64,000 nucleotides of DNA from Thioclava arctica (GTDB lineage Bacteria > Pseudomonadota > Alphaproteobacteria > Rhodobacterales > Rhodobacteraceae). The translations under genes and the position numbers were made by a program. How positions within the stretch are numbered: position 1 is the first letter of the stretch; each line of letters opens with the position of its first letter. The notes beneath the pieces were generated by a model, which made no database searches, was not told where the DNA came from, and saw only the letters and a program-made list of their open reading frames with translations. Location: assembly GCF_040892615.1 (NCBI RefSeq), contig NZ_JBFRYC010000002.1, forward strand, positions 1 through 64,000. Reading direction: 5' to 3'. Below, in pieces: positions 33,670 to 44,593 of the stretch.

Positions 33670-33949
33670 ACTCCCTCCCTCATTATTGTCCGTCCCAAGG
33701 CCTCGCACCTCTGCTTTGATTGACTGTTCGGACTTCGAAGGTCAAGCATTTCCAAGGCTATCTGGTTCGTTCACTTGACCAAAAAGACAAGGCCGCACAT
33801 CAAGCCCGCGTGATGACCTTACGGCATGGCGTGGATAGTTCCGCCCATATCGCGCCCGCAATTTTACAAAGTTGCGAACGCCTCGCGGCGCCGCGCAACA
33901 TTTCACAAGAATAATGTGCCTGCGCGACATTTTATGCAGCCTTTGGGCA

Positions 33950-33976
33950 TTGACGCCCCCTGCCCGCAGCCATAAT
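33950..33976 (+). promoter_or_regulatory. ilvB: Sigma-70-type promoter for the ilv leader
   Basis: TTGACG (33950-33955) and CATAAT (33971-33976) are separated by 15 bases, about 31 bases before the leader-peptide ATG. The preceding stretch 33670-33949 contains no gene that I can support. Confidence 0.5.
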
Positions 33977-34007
33977 CTCCGCTCGTTCGCAATCGAAAGG
34001 AAGCGCA

Positions 34008-34058
34008 ATGACTGCGATTCTTGTACTTGTCGTAGGAGCCAAGCGCATGGGCCGGTGA
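34008..34058 (+). CDS. ilvBN leader peptide
   Basis: A 16-residue peptide, MTAILVLVVGAKRMGR, starting eight bases after AAAGGAAG. Six consecutive codons are Ile, Leu, Val, Leu, Val, Val, the three end products of the pathway encoded downstream. It is followed by mutually exclusive antiterminator and terminator hairpins, so ribosome stalling at these codons should control read-through into ilvB. The stop lies at the second strand of the antiterminator, as expected for such leaders. Confidence 0.88.
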   Translation: MTAILVLVVGAKRMGR

Positions 34059-34110
34059 CGGTTTGACAATGAAGGTTCCCATGCGCCCCCGCCAAAGCCG
34101 GGGGCTTTTT
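34043..34110 (+). promoter_or_regulatory. Transcription attenuator of the ilv operon
   Basis: Terminator: GCCCCCG (34085-34091) pairs with CGGGGGC (34099-34105), followed by TTTTT. Antiterminator: GCGCATGGG (34043-34051) is exactly complementary to CCCATGCGC (34078-34086), and that second arm overlaps the start of the terminator stem. A ribosome stalled at the Ile/Leu/Val codons leaves 34043-34051 free, so the antiterminator forms. A ribosome that reaches the stop at 34056 covers it, so the terminator forms. Confidence 0.85.
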
Positions 34111-34177
34111 ATTGGCAAGTCGATTGTGAGACGCGCAGACCGGGGCCACCTGCCCCACGCGAGGATGGAGAAGAGAT

Positions 34178-35923
<1,746 letters not shown>

Positions 35924-36007
35924 GGCCGTCCGGGGGCGCGTCTCCCGGACCCTCGCGATGTTTGGGCCAAGTCGCAGGGCTTGGCGATTGAGAAAAGGAG
36001 AGAGGCA

Positions 36008-36568
36008 ATGGCCGCTCTGAAAATCAAAAAAGGCGCGTCGAGCCATTCGGCGTATGATCTGCGCGACAGCCACAGCCAGTTGGAGCGCTCGCACACGCTG
36101 GCAGTGATCGTGGATAACGAGGCGGGCGTTCTGGCGCGCGTGATCGGGCTGTTCTCGGGGCGCGGCTATAACATCGACAGCCTCACCGTGGCCGAGGTCG
36201 ATCACAAGGGCCACAAAAGCCGGATCACTGTCGTCACCACCGGCACAGAGTCGGTGATCGAGCAGATCAAGGCGCAGTTGGGTCGCATCGTGCCCGTGCA
36301 CGAGGTCAAGGATCTGACGGTCGAGGGCCACCCGGTCGAGCGGGAGCTGGCGCTGTTGAAAGTGTCGGGCACGGGGGACAAACGGGTCGAGGCGCTGCGA
36401 CTGGCCGATATTTTCCGCGCCAATGTGGTGGATAGCACGCTGGAAAGCTTCGTCTTTGAAATCACCGGCACGTCTGAGAAAATCGACGCCTTTGCCGATC
36501 TGATGCGTCCCTTGGGGCTGTCAGACGTAGCACGCACCGGCGTGGCTGCCCTGTCACGCGGGGTTTAA
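36008..36568 (+). CDS. ilvN: Acetolactate synthase small (regulatory) subunit
   Basis: Regulatory subunit that binds valine and activates the large subunit; 186 residues. It has an N-terminal ACT domain (HTLAVIVDNEAGVLARVIGL, FSGRGYNIDSLTVAEV) and the ALS_ss_C domain (VERELALLKV; RANVVDSTLESFVFEITG). I start at MAALKIKK, right after AAAGGAGAGAGG; an earlier ATG lies upstream of that ribosome binding site. Also named ilvH in other genomes. Confidence 0.95.
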   Translation: MAALKIKKGASSHSAYDLRDSHSQLERSHTLAVIVDNEAGVLARVIGLFSGRGYNIDSLTVAEVDHKGHKSRITVVTTGTESVIEQIKAQLGRIVPVHEVKDLTVEGHPVERELALLKVSGTGDKRVEALRLADIFRANVVDSTLESFVFEITGTSEKIDAFADLMRPLGLSDVARTGVAALSRGV

Positions 36569-36580
36569 ACGCCACAGCCC

Positions 36581-36606
36581 TGCGCGCAATTCGCATTTTG
36601 CGCGCA
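36581..36606 (+). terminator. Hairpin after ilvN
   Basis: TGCGCGCAA pairs with TTGCGCGCA across an 8-base loop, 12 bases past the stop. The T run lies in the loop and not after the stem, so termination would be weak. Confidence 0.45.
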
Positions 36607-36673
36607 AACACACTGGTCATTGCCGCACCATTCTGATTTTTTGATCAAAATTCAGCACGGATAACAAAGACCT

Positions 36674-37663
36674 ATGGCAGCGAGCCTCGCCTCGACACCC
36701 ACCCCGCATCTGGGGGTGGTGATTGTGACCTATAACGCCGCAGACGTCATCGCGGACTGTTTGCGCGCGCTTCAGGCCGCGACGGACGTGGTGTTGCATG
36801 TGGTGGTGGTGGATAACGCCTCGAGCGATCAGACAAATGCGGTTGTGCGCGACACCATCGGGCCAACGCTGTTGTCGCCCGCGCAGGCAGGCGCGGCAGG
36901 CATCGCGCTGATCAAGGCGGGGGTGAATGGTGGTTTCGCAGCGGGCGTCAATCTGGGGCTTGCGCGGCTGGCGCGCGCCCCCGAGATTGACCGGTTCTGG
37001 CTGCTCAATCCCGACTGTATCACGCAACCCGATACGCCGCGCACATTGGCAATGTATCGCCAAGACGACCCGCAGATCGGGCTGATCGCACATCGCGTGG
37101 TCTATGCCGACAATCCCGAGATGATCCAGATCGACGGTGGCACGATCGACCGGCGCACCGGGATCACGCATAACATCAACCAATTCGCAGATCGCACAGC
37201 GCCGGTGCCCAAAGAGTCTCAGATCGAGTTCGTCACCGGGGCCAGCCTGATTGCCACGCGCGCCTTTTACGAGACCGCAGGCCCGATGGCCGAGGAGTAT
37301 TTCCTCTATTACGAAGAGGTGGATTGGGCGTTGCGCCGCGGCCCCCTGCGCATCGCCTATTGCCCCGAGGCCGTGGTCTTGCACAAGGCAGGATCGGCGA
37401 TCGGCTCGCAGCGCATGGGCTCGGTTGCCTCTCCGTTTTCGCAGTATTTCAAGCACCGCGCCCGCGCGATGTTCCTGCGCAAGAACTTCCCGCCCGGCCT
37501 GATCGGGGGCATGTTCTGGTCCCTCGCCAAAGCGGGGCAACTGGTCTTGCAAGGCCATGGCCCCGAGGCGCGCGCCCTGTTGCGTGGCTATTTTGGACTG
37601 GCGCCCCCTGCCTCGGTTCTGGCCGCTCTCTCGCCCGAAGCGCGCGAGCGGATCGGGCGCTAG
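36674..37663 (+). CDS. Glycosyltransferase family 2, rhamnosyltransferase-like
   Basis: A 329-residue GT-A-fold transferase. It starts LGVVIVTYNAADVIADCLRAL, has VVDNASSD, the metal-binding-like LLNPD and the C-terminal acceptor motif YYEEVDWALR. This family transfers sugars to lipid-linked chains at the cytoplasmic face. It is the only rightward glycosyltransferase of the cluster, and its stop shares CTAG with the convergent GT4 gene. Confidence 0.87.
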   Translation: MAASLASTPTPHLGVVIVTYNAADVIADCLRALQAATDVVLHVVVVDNASSDQTNAVVRDTIGPTLLSPAQAGAAGIALIKAGVNGGFAAGVNLGLARLARAPEIDRFWLLNPDCITQPDTPRTLAMYRQDDPQIGLIAHRVVYADNPEMIQIDGGTIDRRTGITHNINQFADRTAPVPKESQIEFVTGASLIATRAFYETAGPMAEEYFLYYEEVDWALRRGPLRIAYCPEAVVLHKAGSAIGSQRMGSVASPFSQYFKHRARAMFLRKNFPPGLIGGMFWSLAKAGQLVLQGHGPEARALLRGYFGLAPPASVLAALSPEARERIGR

Positions 37664-38865
37664 CGCCCCAAGGCGCGCTTATAAAGGCCAACAAGCCCCT
37701 CGGCCTTCACGGGCCAAAGCCCTTCGGCCAACACCTTGGCTTGTCCGCGCGCACCGAACGTCGCGCGCAACCCCGGATCATCGGCAAGCTTTGCAATTGC
37801 GCCCGCCACATCGCGCGCCAAGGCATCAGGCGTGGACACGGCACATTTGAAACCCGTCACCCCCTCGTCAACGATCCAATCGGGACCGCCACGCGCCGCC
37901 GCAATCACCGGTAGCCCCCAGCGCATCGCCTCATAGAGAACATTCCCAGCGGGTTCTCGCCAGCTTGGGAACACGAATATGTCCGAACCCGCGTAAAGGT
38001 CCTCAACCTGATCGCGCGGGATCGCGCCCAGGAACGCGCACCGATCCGCGACGCCGAGGCGCTCGGCCTCGGCCCGACAAAGCGCGATTTCCTCACCAGC
38101 GCCCGCGCTGGTAAGATGCAAATCGGGACGCTCGCGCAAAAGTCCCATCGCGCGCACCACATCGCGCAACCCCTTGGTGCGCACGCCGCGTCCGACATGC
38201 AGCAAACGTATCGTGCCGTCAGAGCGCAGCTCGCGCGCTGGCGCCGGGCCTTCGATGCCCAATTCCAACACATTTTCATAATCGCGGATCGCAATCGGTG
38301 CGAGGTGGTCGCGAATATAGGGCGCAACGCCAAGCACCATCGCCGCATCGCGATACGAGGCCCGCAGCGCAGGATCAAAGCGCAGCCGCAGATGATCAAG
38401 CGCGCGCAGGCGCGTATACCATTTTGCCGCCCCCGATTCCGTGCGAAAGGCCGGCGGGGTCGTCAACGCGCCCCCGAGCGGCCCGACAACATAAGGCACC
38501 CCGCCCCCACGCAGCGGCGAGGCATAACGCATCGCCTGCGGCATGATCTGATGCGCAATGTCAAATTCGCCGCCGTGCGCGCGCAAATAGGCCCGGATTT
38601 TGCGCATGAAGATCGGCCATTCTGGTTTGAGCATCGCGCGCAGCCGGGGGTTGCGATCCAGCACGGTGGGGCGCGGCCATGTGACGATGCGCGCTTGCGG
38701 CAATTGCTCGGCCAGCGATGAGTGACGCGGGCTTTGAAAACTCGCAACCGTCAGATCGACCAGCGGCATCAGCGCTTCGGCCCATTTATAGGCAACATAA
38801 GCCTCGCCAATCGACTCGCGCGAGAGAGCTGGCGCAATCATCAGAACTCGGAGTTTTTCGCTCAT
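37660..38865 (-). CDS. Glycosyltransferase family 4 (GT-B fold)
   Basis: A 401-residue transferase with GT-B architecture. The C-terminal nucleotide-sugar half has RLLHVGRGVRTKGLRDVVRAM, FLGAIPRDQVEDLYAGSDIFVFPSWREPAGNVLYEAM (the E-x7-E motif) and GLPVIAAARGGPDWIVDEG. The sugar is unknown. It is the last gene of the leftward unit and overlaps the polymerase gene by four bases. Confidence 0.9.
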   Translation of the reverse strand: MSEKLRVLMIAPALSRESIGEAYVAYKWAEALMPLVDLTVASFQSPRHSSLAEQLPQARIVTWPRPTVLDRNPRLRAMLKPEWPIFMRKIRAYLRAHGGEFDIAHQIMPQAMRYASPLRGGGVPYVVGPLGGALTTPPAFRTESGAAKWYTRLRALDHLRLRFDPALRASYRDAAMVLGVAPYIRDHLAPIAIRDYENVLELGIEGPAPARELRSDGTIRLLHVGRGVRTKGLRDVVRAMGLLRERPDLHLTSAGAGEEIALCRAEAERLGVADRCAFLGAIPRDQVEDLYAGSDIFVFPSWREPAGNVLYEAMRWGLPVIAAARGGPDWIVDEGVTGFKCAVSTPDALARDVAGAIAKLADDPGLRATFGARGQAKVLAEGLWPVKAEGLVGLYKRALGR

Positions 38866-40280
38866 CTCTGGGCCCGCTCGCGCAATGAGGCAAACCGAGT
38901 ATATCGGCTCGTTGGTGTTGAAGGCTCGTCATTATCGGGGATTTCGTCCTGTTGCTCGGTCGCGCGGATTAGCCAGACGCCCGAACCGAACATGAAAAAG
39001 ACAAATGAATAAACCGCGCCCCAGACATGCACGGTGCACAGCGCGAAGGACAAGCCGAGAAAGGTGAAAACCCACGCGCGACGAAAGACCAAAAGGCGGA
39101 AATCCTGACTGAAGTCGCGCCGCATAATTTGCGCCACGGCCAAAGCATACCCCCCCGCGACGAGCAGAAACCCCGGGATTCCATAGCGCACAGCCATCAC
39201 CAGCCAGAAGTTATCCATACTGCCCGAATGCATGTAGGACGGGCGTACCCAGTCACGCAAACCCAGACCAAAAATCGGGTTTGCCCAGACATTTTTCATG
39301 CCCCAATCAAAGATGATTCCGCGCCAATAAGCGGTATGGGCCGAAAACGTGGCATAGGACATGAACACTTTGATGGGCGTCCGGTTCGACAGCAAATCAA
39401 TGCCGACATAGGCCGTTACAAACAGCCCCACCAGCAGCCACCAGCGCCATGTGATCGAGCGAAACATGATCGACCAGCCGATCAGCCCGATCTGCAGCAG
39501 CAGCGCCAAAAGCGCCCCCGAAGAAAGCGCCAACATCCCCGAGCCAACCACGATAGCGCTCATGAGCACCCGCCAGCGCATCGAGCGCACCCCGTCAAAC
39601 GCCACGAAGGCAAGCGGGAACGCAACCGAAGCATAAATCCCGAAATGGATCGGATGATCGAAGGGGCCTTGCACGCGCTCCAACCCCATACGCGGATCAG
39701 CATAAACGATATTGACCGATCCGAGGCCCGGCACTTTGTCGATCAGCGTCGGGATCAGCGGCGTGCCTGTGATGGTCTCATAGGCGGTGAAGGGCAGCAT
39801 GAGAACGAAGGAAAAGATCAGCGCGCGCGAGAGGGCGGCAAAATCCTCTCGGGTGCGAATATAGGCACGCCCCATCAGGTATCCGCCCAGAAATTCAAGC
39901 CCAACCGAGCCCGCCTGCTGGATCACCCGGTCGGGGTTATTCACCGCAAGCGCGATCGTCAGCCAGAAAAAATGCGCTAGGAAAAGCCAGTCCACCGCCA
40001 TGAGCCGCCCGTACCGACCTGAAAACAACCCTGCCAGCAATGGCAGGATCATGACGATCAGCACCATGCGCAGCCCTGTCATCGCCAGCGGTCCAAGGTT
40101 GAATTCCACTGGCAGCAGGATCGAAATCAACATGATCAGCACGGGAAAAGGCAGCTTGGCCGAAGCCAGGGCAACATCGCCGGGCGCGGCGGTTGGACCC
40201 GCCAGAGAAACGCGCCGCATCGCTCCACCCGAAGCCGGTCCTGCCGAAACCGGCGCGCGCCTCATCGTTTCAGTGCGCAT
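38862..40280 (-). CDS. O-antigen ligase/polymerase-like membrane protein
   Basis: A 472-residue integral inner-membrane protein with about ten or more hydrophobic segments and a large periplasmic loop (TLIDKVPGLGSVNIVYADPRMG, RVQGPFDHPIHFG). The layout is that of Wzy/WaaL-type polymerases and ligases, which assemble or attach polysaccharide in the periplasm. Which of the two cannot be told from sequence alone. The first 40 residues are polar, and an internal start (MRRVSLAG) is possible. It overlaps the GT4 start (ATGA). Confidence 0.75.
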   Translation of the reverse strand: MRTETMRRAPVSAGPASGGAMRRVSLAGPTAAPGDVALASAKLPFPVLIMLISILLPVEFNLGPLAMTGLRMVLIVMILPLLAGLFSGRYGRLMAVDWLFLAHFFWLTIALAVNNPDRVIQQAGSVGLEFLGGYLMGRAYIRTREDFAALSRALIFSFVLMLPFTAYETITGTPLIPTLIDKVPGLGSVNIVYADPRMGLERVQGPFDHPIHFGIYASVAFPLAFVAFDGVRSMRWRVLMSAIVVGSGMLALSSGALLALLLQIGLIGWSIMFRSITWRWWLLVGLFVTAYVGIDLLSNRTPIKVFMSYATFSAHTAYWRGIIFDWGMKNVWANPIFGLGLRDWVRPSYMHSGSMDNFWLVMAVRYGIPGFLLVAGGYALAVAQIMRRDFSQDFRLLVFRRAWVFTFLGLSFALCTVHVWGAVYSFVFFMFGSGVWLIRATEQQDEIPDNDEPSTPTSRYTRFASLRERAQR

Positions 40281-40282
40281 CC

Positions 40283-42424
40283 TTACAGCGCTCCTGCAAC
40301 CGCAGCGCCGCTCGCGTCCAGCTCAAGGCTTTCCACTTCGCCGTGGAAACTGTCTTTCACACCAAACGGGTTGCCCAACGCCAATCCCCAATATTCCATC
40401 GGGCGGGTTTCACCCGACACCGAGCCCTGCCCGATCAGCGCGCCATCGCCGTGGACTTCGAAATGGCTTTTCGCGGCGTCATATTCAAAGCTCACATCAT
40501 GCCACTTTCCGTCGTAAAGCGGGATCCGCTTGGTGCGCAAAAGCAGCCGTTGGCCATTGGCAGGCCAGAATTCCACGGTAAACGTGCCGCGCCCCGTCGC
40601 CTTGATAATCAAGGATTGATGAATGCGCACGACCTCACCTGCGGATTTGAAATCGCCCATCGCACGCAGTCGCATCGACAGTTTAAAGCTGTCCGCCCCG
40701 AAAAACGGCGCAATCATCTCGGCGGGCACATCGATTGCGCCGCCGCCTGCGCCAAATTCCAGCGCGCCGGGAGAGACAGCGATGGTGGAAAGCACCTTGG
40801 GTTCCGCGCCAACATGCGACACGATCCGACCGATTTCAGGGTCAAACGTGAGCACCCGGCTGTCGCGCACCGCAATCTGCCCCTGTGCCGAGCGGCTTTG
40901 GCCATCTGGCAACATGGCCGTCAGGGTGATGCGATAATTGCCGGGGCGCTCAAAGGTAAATGGCACCTTGGCGCCCGCGATCTTGTCGGCCTTGCCGATC
41001 TGCCAGTCATAAGTGACTTTGCTTGGGTTAACGCCGTCTGGCAGCACGGTTTTGGCCGCATCAAACAGCAGTTCTTTACCACCTTCCGGCGCAGCCCCGA
41101 TACGCATCACCGGTTGCAACGTCCTGTCCTGCGCCAGCCCGTCCAACTGCGGCGCCCCGATACCGGCCCCCGCCAGCGCACCGCCGGGAAGATAGTCGAA
41201 ATTGCGCAGATCATTGGGCAGTCCGGTGCGCGCGGCCACGAACAGCGTGTCGTAGAAATTTGGACGACCAGGAGAGACATCCTGAATCAACAGATTGTCC
41301 TTCACGCTCCAGTCGGTCTGCCCGACAGGCCCCGAAATTTCGCCCACAACGTTCTTTTCAATCACCACGTCACGCGCGTCACGCGCCACCCGTATCTGGG
41401 GAATCCACAGCTTGGGGTGGCCCTCGACCCCTTGTGAAAACGCGTTATGGATGAGCGTGTTATTGGTAATCTCGACGTGATCGGCTTGCCCCAGCGTGAT
41501 CCCGTGCAAATGCGCGTTGATGATCACATTGTCGCGGATCGTCACGTTGCTATAAAACATCTCGTCGCCCGCTTCGCCCCGATCCACCAACTCGTTGCGC
41601 ATCAAAATGGACTGCGTAAACAGCCCCATACCTGAGTTGAAGAGGTTATTCGCAATCAGGATATCGTGGCTGGGTCGGGTGGTCCCAGCGGTCCAGAACT
41701 GGATCATATCCGCATGATCGGCCAGCTCAGCGGCGCGCAAGAAATCATGCATATGATTGCCCGTGATGGTCACGCGCGCGACCTGCGCAAAGTTCATCCC
41801 GTCCATGCGCATGTCGTGAATATCATTGTCCGTCACCGAGACATCGACGCAGTCGCTGACAACCAAGCCCCGGAAAAAGCGGCGAAATTCGTTGTTCTCG
41901 ATGTGCAGGCCGTTGGATGAACGCAGTGCCAGACCGAACGCCGTGGGCAACGGGTTATGTTCGGGCGATCCCGCCGTCGGGGGGGCCAGATCGCCATCAA
42001 ACACTGAGTTCCTGATCGTCACATCGCGCGCGGTAAACACCTGAAAGGGGCGTAAGTTTGCTTTGTCATCGGGGTGATAGTCGTAGTCGAACAGCAGGTC
42101 GTCAAACACCAGATGACTGACCTCGCGCAGGTCCATCCGTTCGATGCGGGCAGGTTGTTTGGGGTCGCTTGAGCGAAACGTGATGGGCTTATCATCATCG
42201 CCCGCAAGCTTGGACAGATTCAGCGCGGGATAGTCGCCCGCAGCCAGCCTCACCACATCCCCCGGTGCCAGTTGCGGCATGATTTCGGCCAGTGCACTTG
42301 GCCCTTGAGCCGTCCAATCGCGCGCCTGTGCCGGGGTCATCAGCGCCAATGCCATCGCGCACGCCAAAGCGCCGCCTTGGAATATCCGCGCCATCAGCCC
42401 AAAACTGTGCATCTCATATCGCAT
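40283..42424 (-). CDS. Secreted right-handed beta-helix protein with PKD-like and LamG-like domains
   Basis: A 713-residue predicted periplasmic or secreted protein. It has a signal peptide (GGALACAMALALMTPAQA), then a beta-helix/polysaccharide-lyase-like region. Its repeated short strands with Asn ladders include NNEFRRFFRGLVVSDCVDVSV, DNDIHDM, GNHMHDF, ANNLFNSG, RDNVIINAH and NNTLIHNAF (about 120-370). A PKD-like segment follows (WQIGKADKIAG, FERPGNYRITLTAM), then a LamG/concanavalin-like end (DSFKLSMRLRAM, YDGKWHDVSFEYD). In such clusters these proteins cut, epimerise or bind the polysaccharide being made. It lies three bases from the polymerase gene. Confidence 0.78.
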   Translation of the reverse strand: MRYEMHSFGLMARIFQGGALACAMALALMTPAQARDWTAQGPSALAEIMPQLAPGDVVRLAAGDYPALNLSKLAGDDDKPITFRSSDPKQPARIERMDLREVSHLVFDDLLFDYDYHPDDKANLRPFQVFTARDVTIRNSVFDGDLAPPTAGSPEHNPLPTAFGLALRSSNGLHIENNEFRRFFRGLVVSDCVDVSVTDNDIHDMRMDGMNFAQVARVTITGNHMHDFLRAAELADHADMIQFWTAGTTRPSHDILIANNLFNSGMGLFTQSILMRNELVDRGEAGDEMFYSNVTIRDNVIINAHLHGITLGQADHVEITNNTLIHNAFSQGVEGHPKLWIPQIRVARDARDVVIEKNVVGEISGPVGQTDWSVKDNLLIQDVSPGRPNFYDTLFVAARTGLPNDLRNFDYLPGGALAGAGIGAPQLDGLAQDRTLQPVMRIGAAPEGGKELLFDAAKTVLPDGVNPSKVTYDWQIGKADKIAGAKVPFTFERPGNYRITLTAMLPDGQSRSAQGQIAVRDSRVLTFDPEIGRIVSHVGAEPKVLSTIAVSPGALEFGAGGGAIDVPAEMIAPFFGADSFKLSMRLRAMGDFKSAGEVVRIHQSLIIKATGRGTFTVEFWPANGQRLLLRTKRIPLYDGKWHDVSFEYDAAKSHFEVHGDGALIGQGSVSGETRPMEYWGLALGNPFGVKDSFHGEVESLELDASGAAVAGAL

Positions 42425-42570
42425 AATATATCGCCTGTCGCGGCCGCGTTCAGCGCGGCTCTGCTTACTGCTCGTGCCAATGAGAGTACCCCCTCAACAG
42501 AGCGTTAAACAAGAAAAACACGGCAAATTCAGGGCGGCGGAACGGCGATCTGTGGCCAATCGGCACTGCA

Positions 42571-43431
42571 TTACAGATGCCCAAACAGCGCTTGGCGCAG
42601 CATCCAGCCCATGCGTGCCAGCCGCAGTCGCGCCAATGTCACCAGCGCACGCCCCCGCTCGCCCGCGCCGTTCAGCCCCTTGTGACGCAGCACTTTGGGG
42701 GTATGGGCCAAAATTGAAAGCGGCATCAGCAGCGCTTTGCCCGCCCATTTCAGGCGCTCCAGCGGGGCCGATCCGTTCACGCCGAACCCCTCTTCGGTCA
42801 ATCGCCGCCATTTGCGTGCCAGCGCCGCCCAATCCTGACGCGAAGGGTGACCCACGCGCAGCTCTTCAGCATAGACCAGCCGGTAGCCTTTCGCCGTCGC
42901 GCGTCGGCACCAATCGAGGTCTTCGGACAGACCCGCAATGAACGGTCCCGTGCCCTGATACACATCGCGCCGCGTCAGCAGGTTGCCGGTGCCGGAAAAG
43001 CCTTTTTCTTCGATATAGCGGCGGAAATCGAAAGCAAAGACCGTCTCGAACGCCTCCGCCCCCGAACGCGGCGGCGGGGTTTCGTCAAACACCGCGACAT
43101 GCCCGCCCACCAGATCACCGCGCGCCATCACAGCGAACGCGGTCGCGATCCAGTCGGGATCAGCGACGCAATCGCTATCGATGAAAAACAACCGCTCAGC
43201 CATGGTTTCAGCTACGCCACGATTGCGCGCCTCGGCGGCCCCCTTTTTCGTCTCGGTCACGATGCGCAGATCGGGAAAGGCCGCGCGCAGCGGGTTCAGA
43301 TCGACGGTCGAGTTATTGTCGACCACCAGCAATTCGCAGCGCGCGTCAATCTGGGGTGCAAGCCGTTCCAGGCAGCGGATCAGGCGGGCCACATCATTGT
43401 AATGCGGGATGATAACGGCAGCCTCAGCCAC
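42571..43431 (-). CDS. Glycosyltransferase family 2
   Basis: A 286-residue GT-A transferase. It starts AVIIPHYNDVARLIRCLERL, has LLVVDNNS, the metal-binding FFIDSDC and the ED motif LSEDLDWCRR. The C-terminal third has a basic and hydrophobic stretch that could lie on the membrane. It overlaps the pyruvyl transferase gene by eight bases. A 146-base gap without a gene follows before the beta-helix gene. Confidence 0.88.
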   Translation of the reverse strand: MAEAAVIIPHYNDVARLIRCLERLAPQIDARCELLVVDNNSTVDLNPLRAAFPDLRIVTETKKGAAEARNRGVAETMAERLFFIDSDCVADPDWIATAFAVMARGDLVGGHVAVFDETPPPRSGAEAFETVFAFDFRRYIEEKGFSGTGNLLTRRDVYQGTGPFIAGLSEDLDWCRRATAKGYRLVYAEELRVGHPSRQDWAALARKWRRLTEEGFGVNGSAPLERLKWAGKALLMPLSILAHTPKVLRHKGLNGAGERGRALVTLARLRLARMGWMLRQALFGHL

Positions 43432-44593
43432 GGATCCCCTCCATCAGCTTCAAGAGCGCCGTGTCATAGGCCCCCAACCGCACAAGCCCCTTGGCCAGCG
43501 CCTCTTTCATCTCGCGCGCCAGCGTGTCGCGCATGACATAGCCCTCGGTGATCGCGCCAAACACCTGATCGGCGGAACCGGCGGTACAATCCACAGTGCG
43601 CGTATAGCCCAGCGTGCCAAACAGCCCCGCGAATTTGCGGCTATAGGCCATCGGCACCACTGGCACACCGCTGGAAAACGCCGCGATACAGGCATGCATC
43701 CGCGCGCCGGTAAAGAAATCGAGCCCCGCAATATAGGATTTCGCAGCACCCGGGCTGTCAAACGCAGGCGCGCAGATCACGCCATGCGTGCCAGCCAGCG
43801 CCTCGCAGGCGCGCAGATCATCCTCGATCACCATCGGCCCGCTTGGCACGATCACATGGGGCACCAGATGCACCTCGGCACCCTGCCCCTTAAACCACTC
43901 AATCAGCCGCGCGATGAGGGCCGGATAATCAAGGCTCATGCCAAAATCATTGCCGCCCTGATACCCCCCCGCCATCAACAGCCCCGAGACGTTGATCCCG
44001 ACGCGCGGCGCACCTCCCTCGGCGCGTTCAGGCGGTTGATAGGGCAGCCGCAGCGCCAAATCCGAAGCCGCCACAATCGGCCCCCGATAGCCCAGCGCGC
44101 GCAACGCCTCACCCGAGCGCTCATCGCGCGCCGCCACCAGCGCCGAGCGGTTGAGCGTGATCCGCGCCAGCCATTTCGACCAGCGTTTCGAAAACGGCCC
44201 GATCGTCTGCGGGGCCACCACCAAAGGCGTGCCCGCCAGATGCGCGGCGAACTTCATCCAGAACATTCGGATCAGCCGTTTTGCGCCGTAAATATCGGCG
44301 AAGCTATCGCCGCCTCCGATATCAATCACCAAATCGTTTGCTTTAAGAGTGGCAAACAAGCCTTTGGGAGATTTCAGAAAAGCGCCATCCACCTCGATCA
44401 ATGTGAGGTCATCGCCAGCCACGTAAGGCGCGCGCGCGTCTTTCCAGTCCAACACCGTGATCGCGATCTCGCGGCCCATCTGCCGCCCCAGTTTGCGCAG
44501 CAGCGCAACCTCAGACACGGTCAACGCACCAACGCCCAGATTGTCGGAGCGAGTCGAGTGAAAAATCAGGCAGATGCGCAACGGGCGACTCAT
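43424..44593 (-). CDS. Polysaccharide pyruvyl transferase family protein
   Basis: A 389-residue CsaB/WcaK-type enzyme that adds pyruvate ketals from phosphoenolpyruvate to sugars of exopolysaccharides. Visible segments are IFHSTRSDNLGVGALTVSE at the start, LVIDIGGGDSFADIYG, PLVVAPQTIGPF, AARDERSGEALRALG and the C-terminal TGARMHACIAAFSSGVPVV, which holds the family's conserved His. It suggests the product is an acidic, pyruvylated polymer. It is coupled to the FrhB-like gene by ATGA. Confidence 0.9.
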   Translation of the reverse strand: MSRPLRICLIFHSTRSDNLGVGALTVSEVALLRKLGRQMGREIAITVLDWKDARAPYVAGDDLTLIEVDGAFLKSPKGLFATLKANDLVIDIGGGDSFADIYGAKRLIRMFWMKFAAHLAGTPLVVAPQTIGPFSKRWSKWLARITLNRSALVAARDERSGEALRALGYRGPIVAASDLALRLPYQPPERAEGGAPRVGINVSGLLMAGGYQGGNDFGMSLDYPALIARLIEWFKGQGAEVHLVPHVIVPSGPMVIEDDLRACEALAGTHGVICAPAFDSPGAAKSYIAGLDFFTGARMHACIAAFSSGVPVVPMAYSRKFAGLFGTLGYTRTVDCTAGSADQVFGAITEGYVMRDTLAREMKEALAKGLVRLGAYDTALLKLMEGIRG

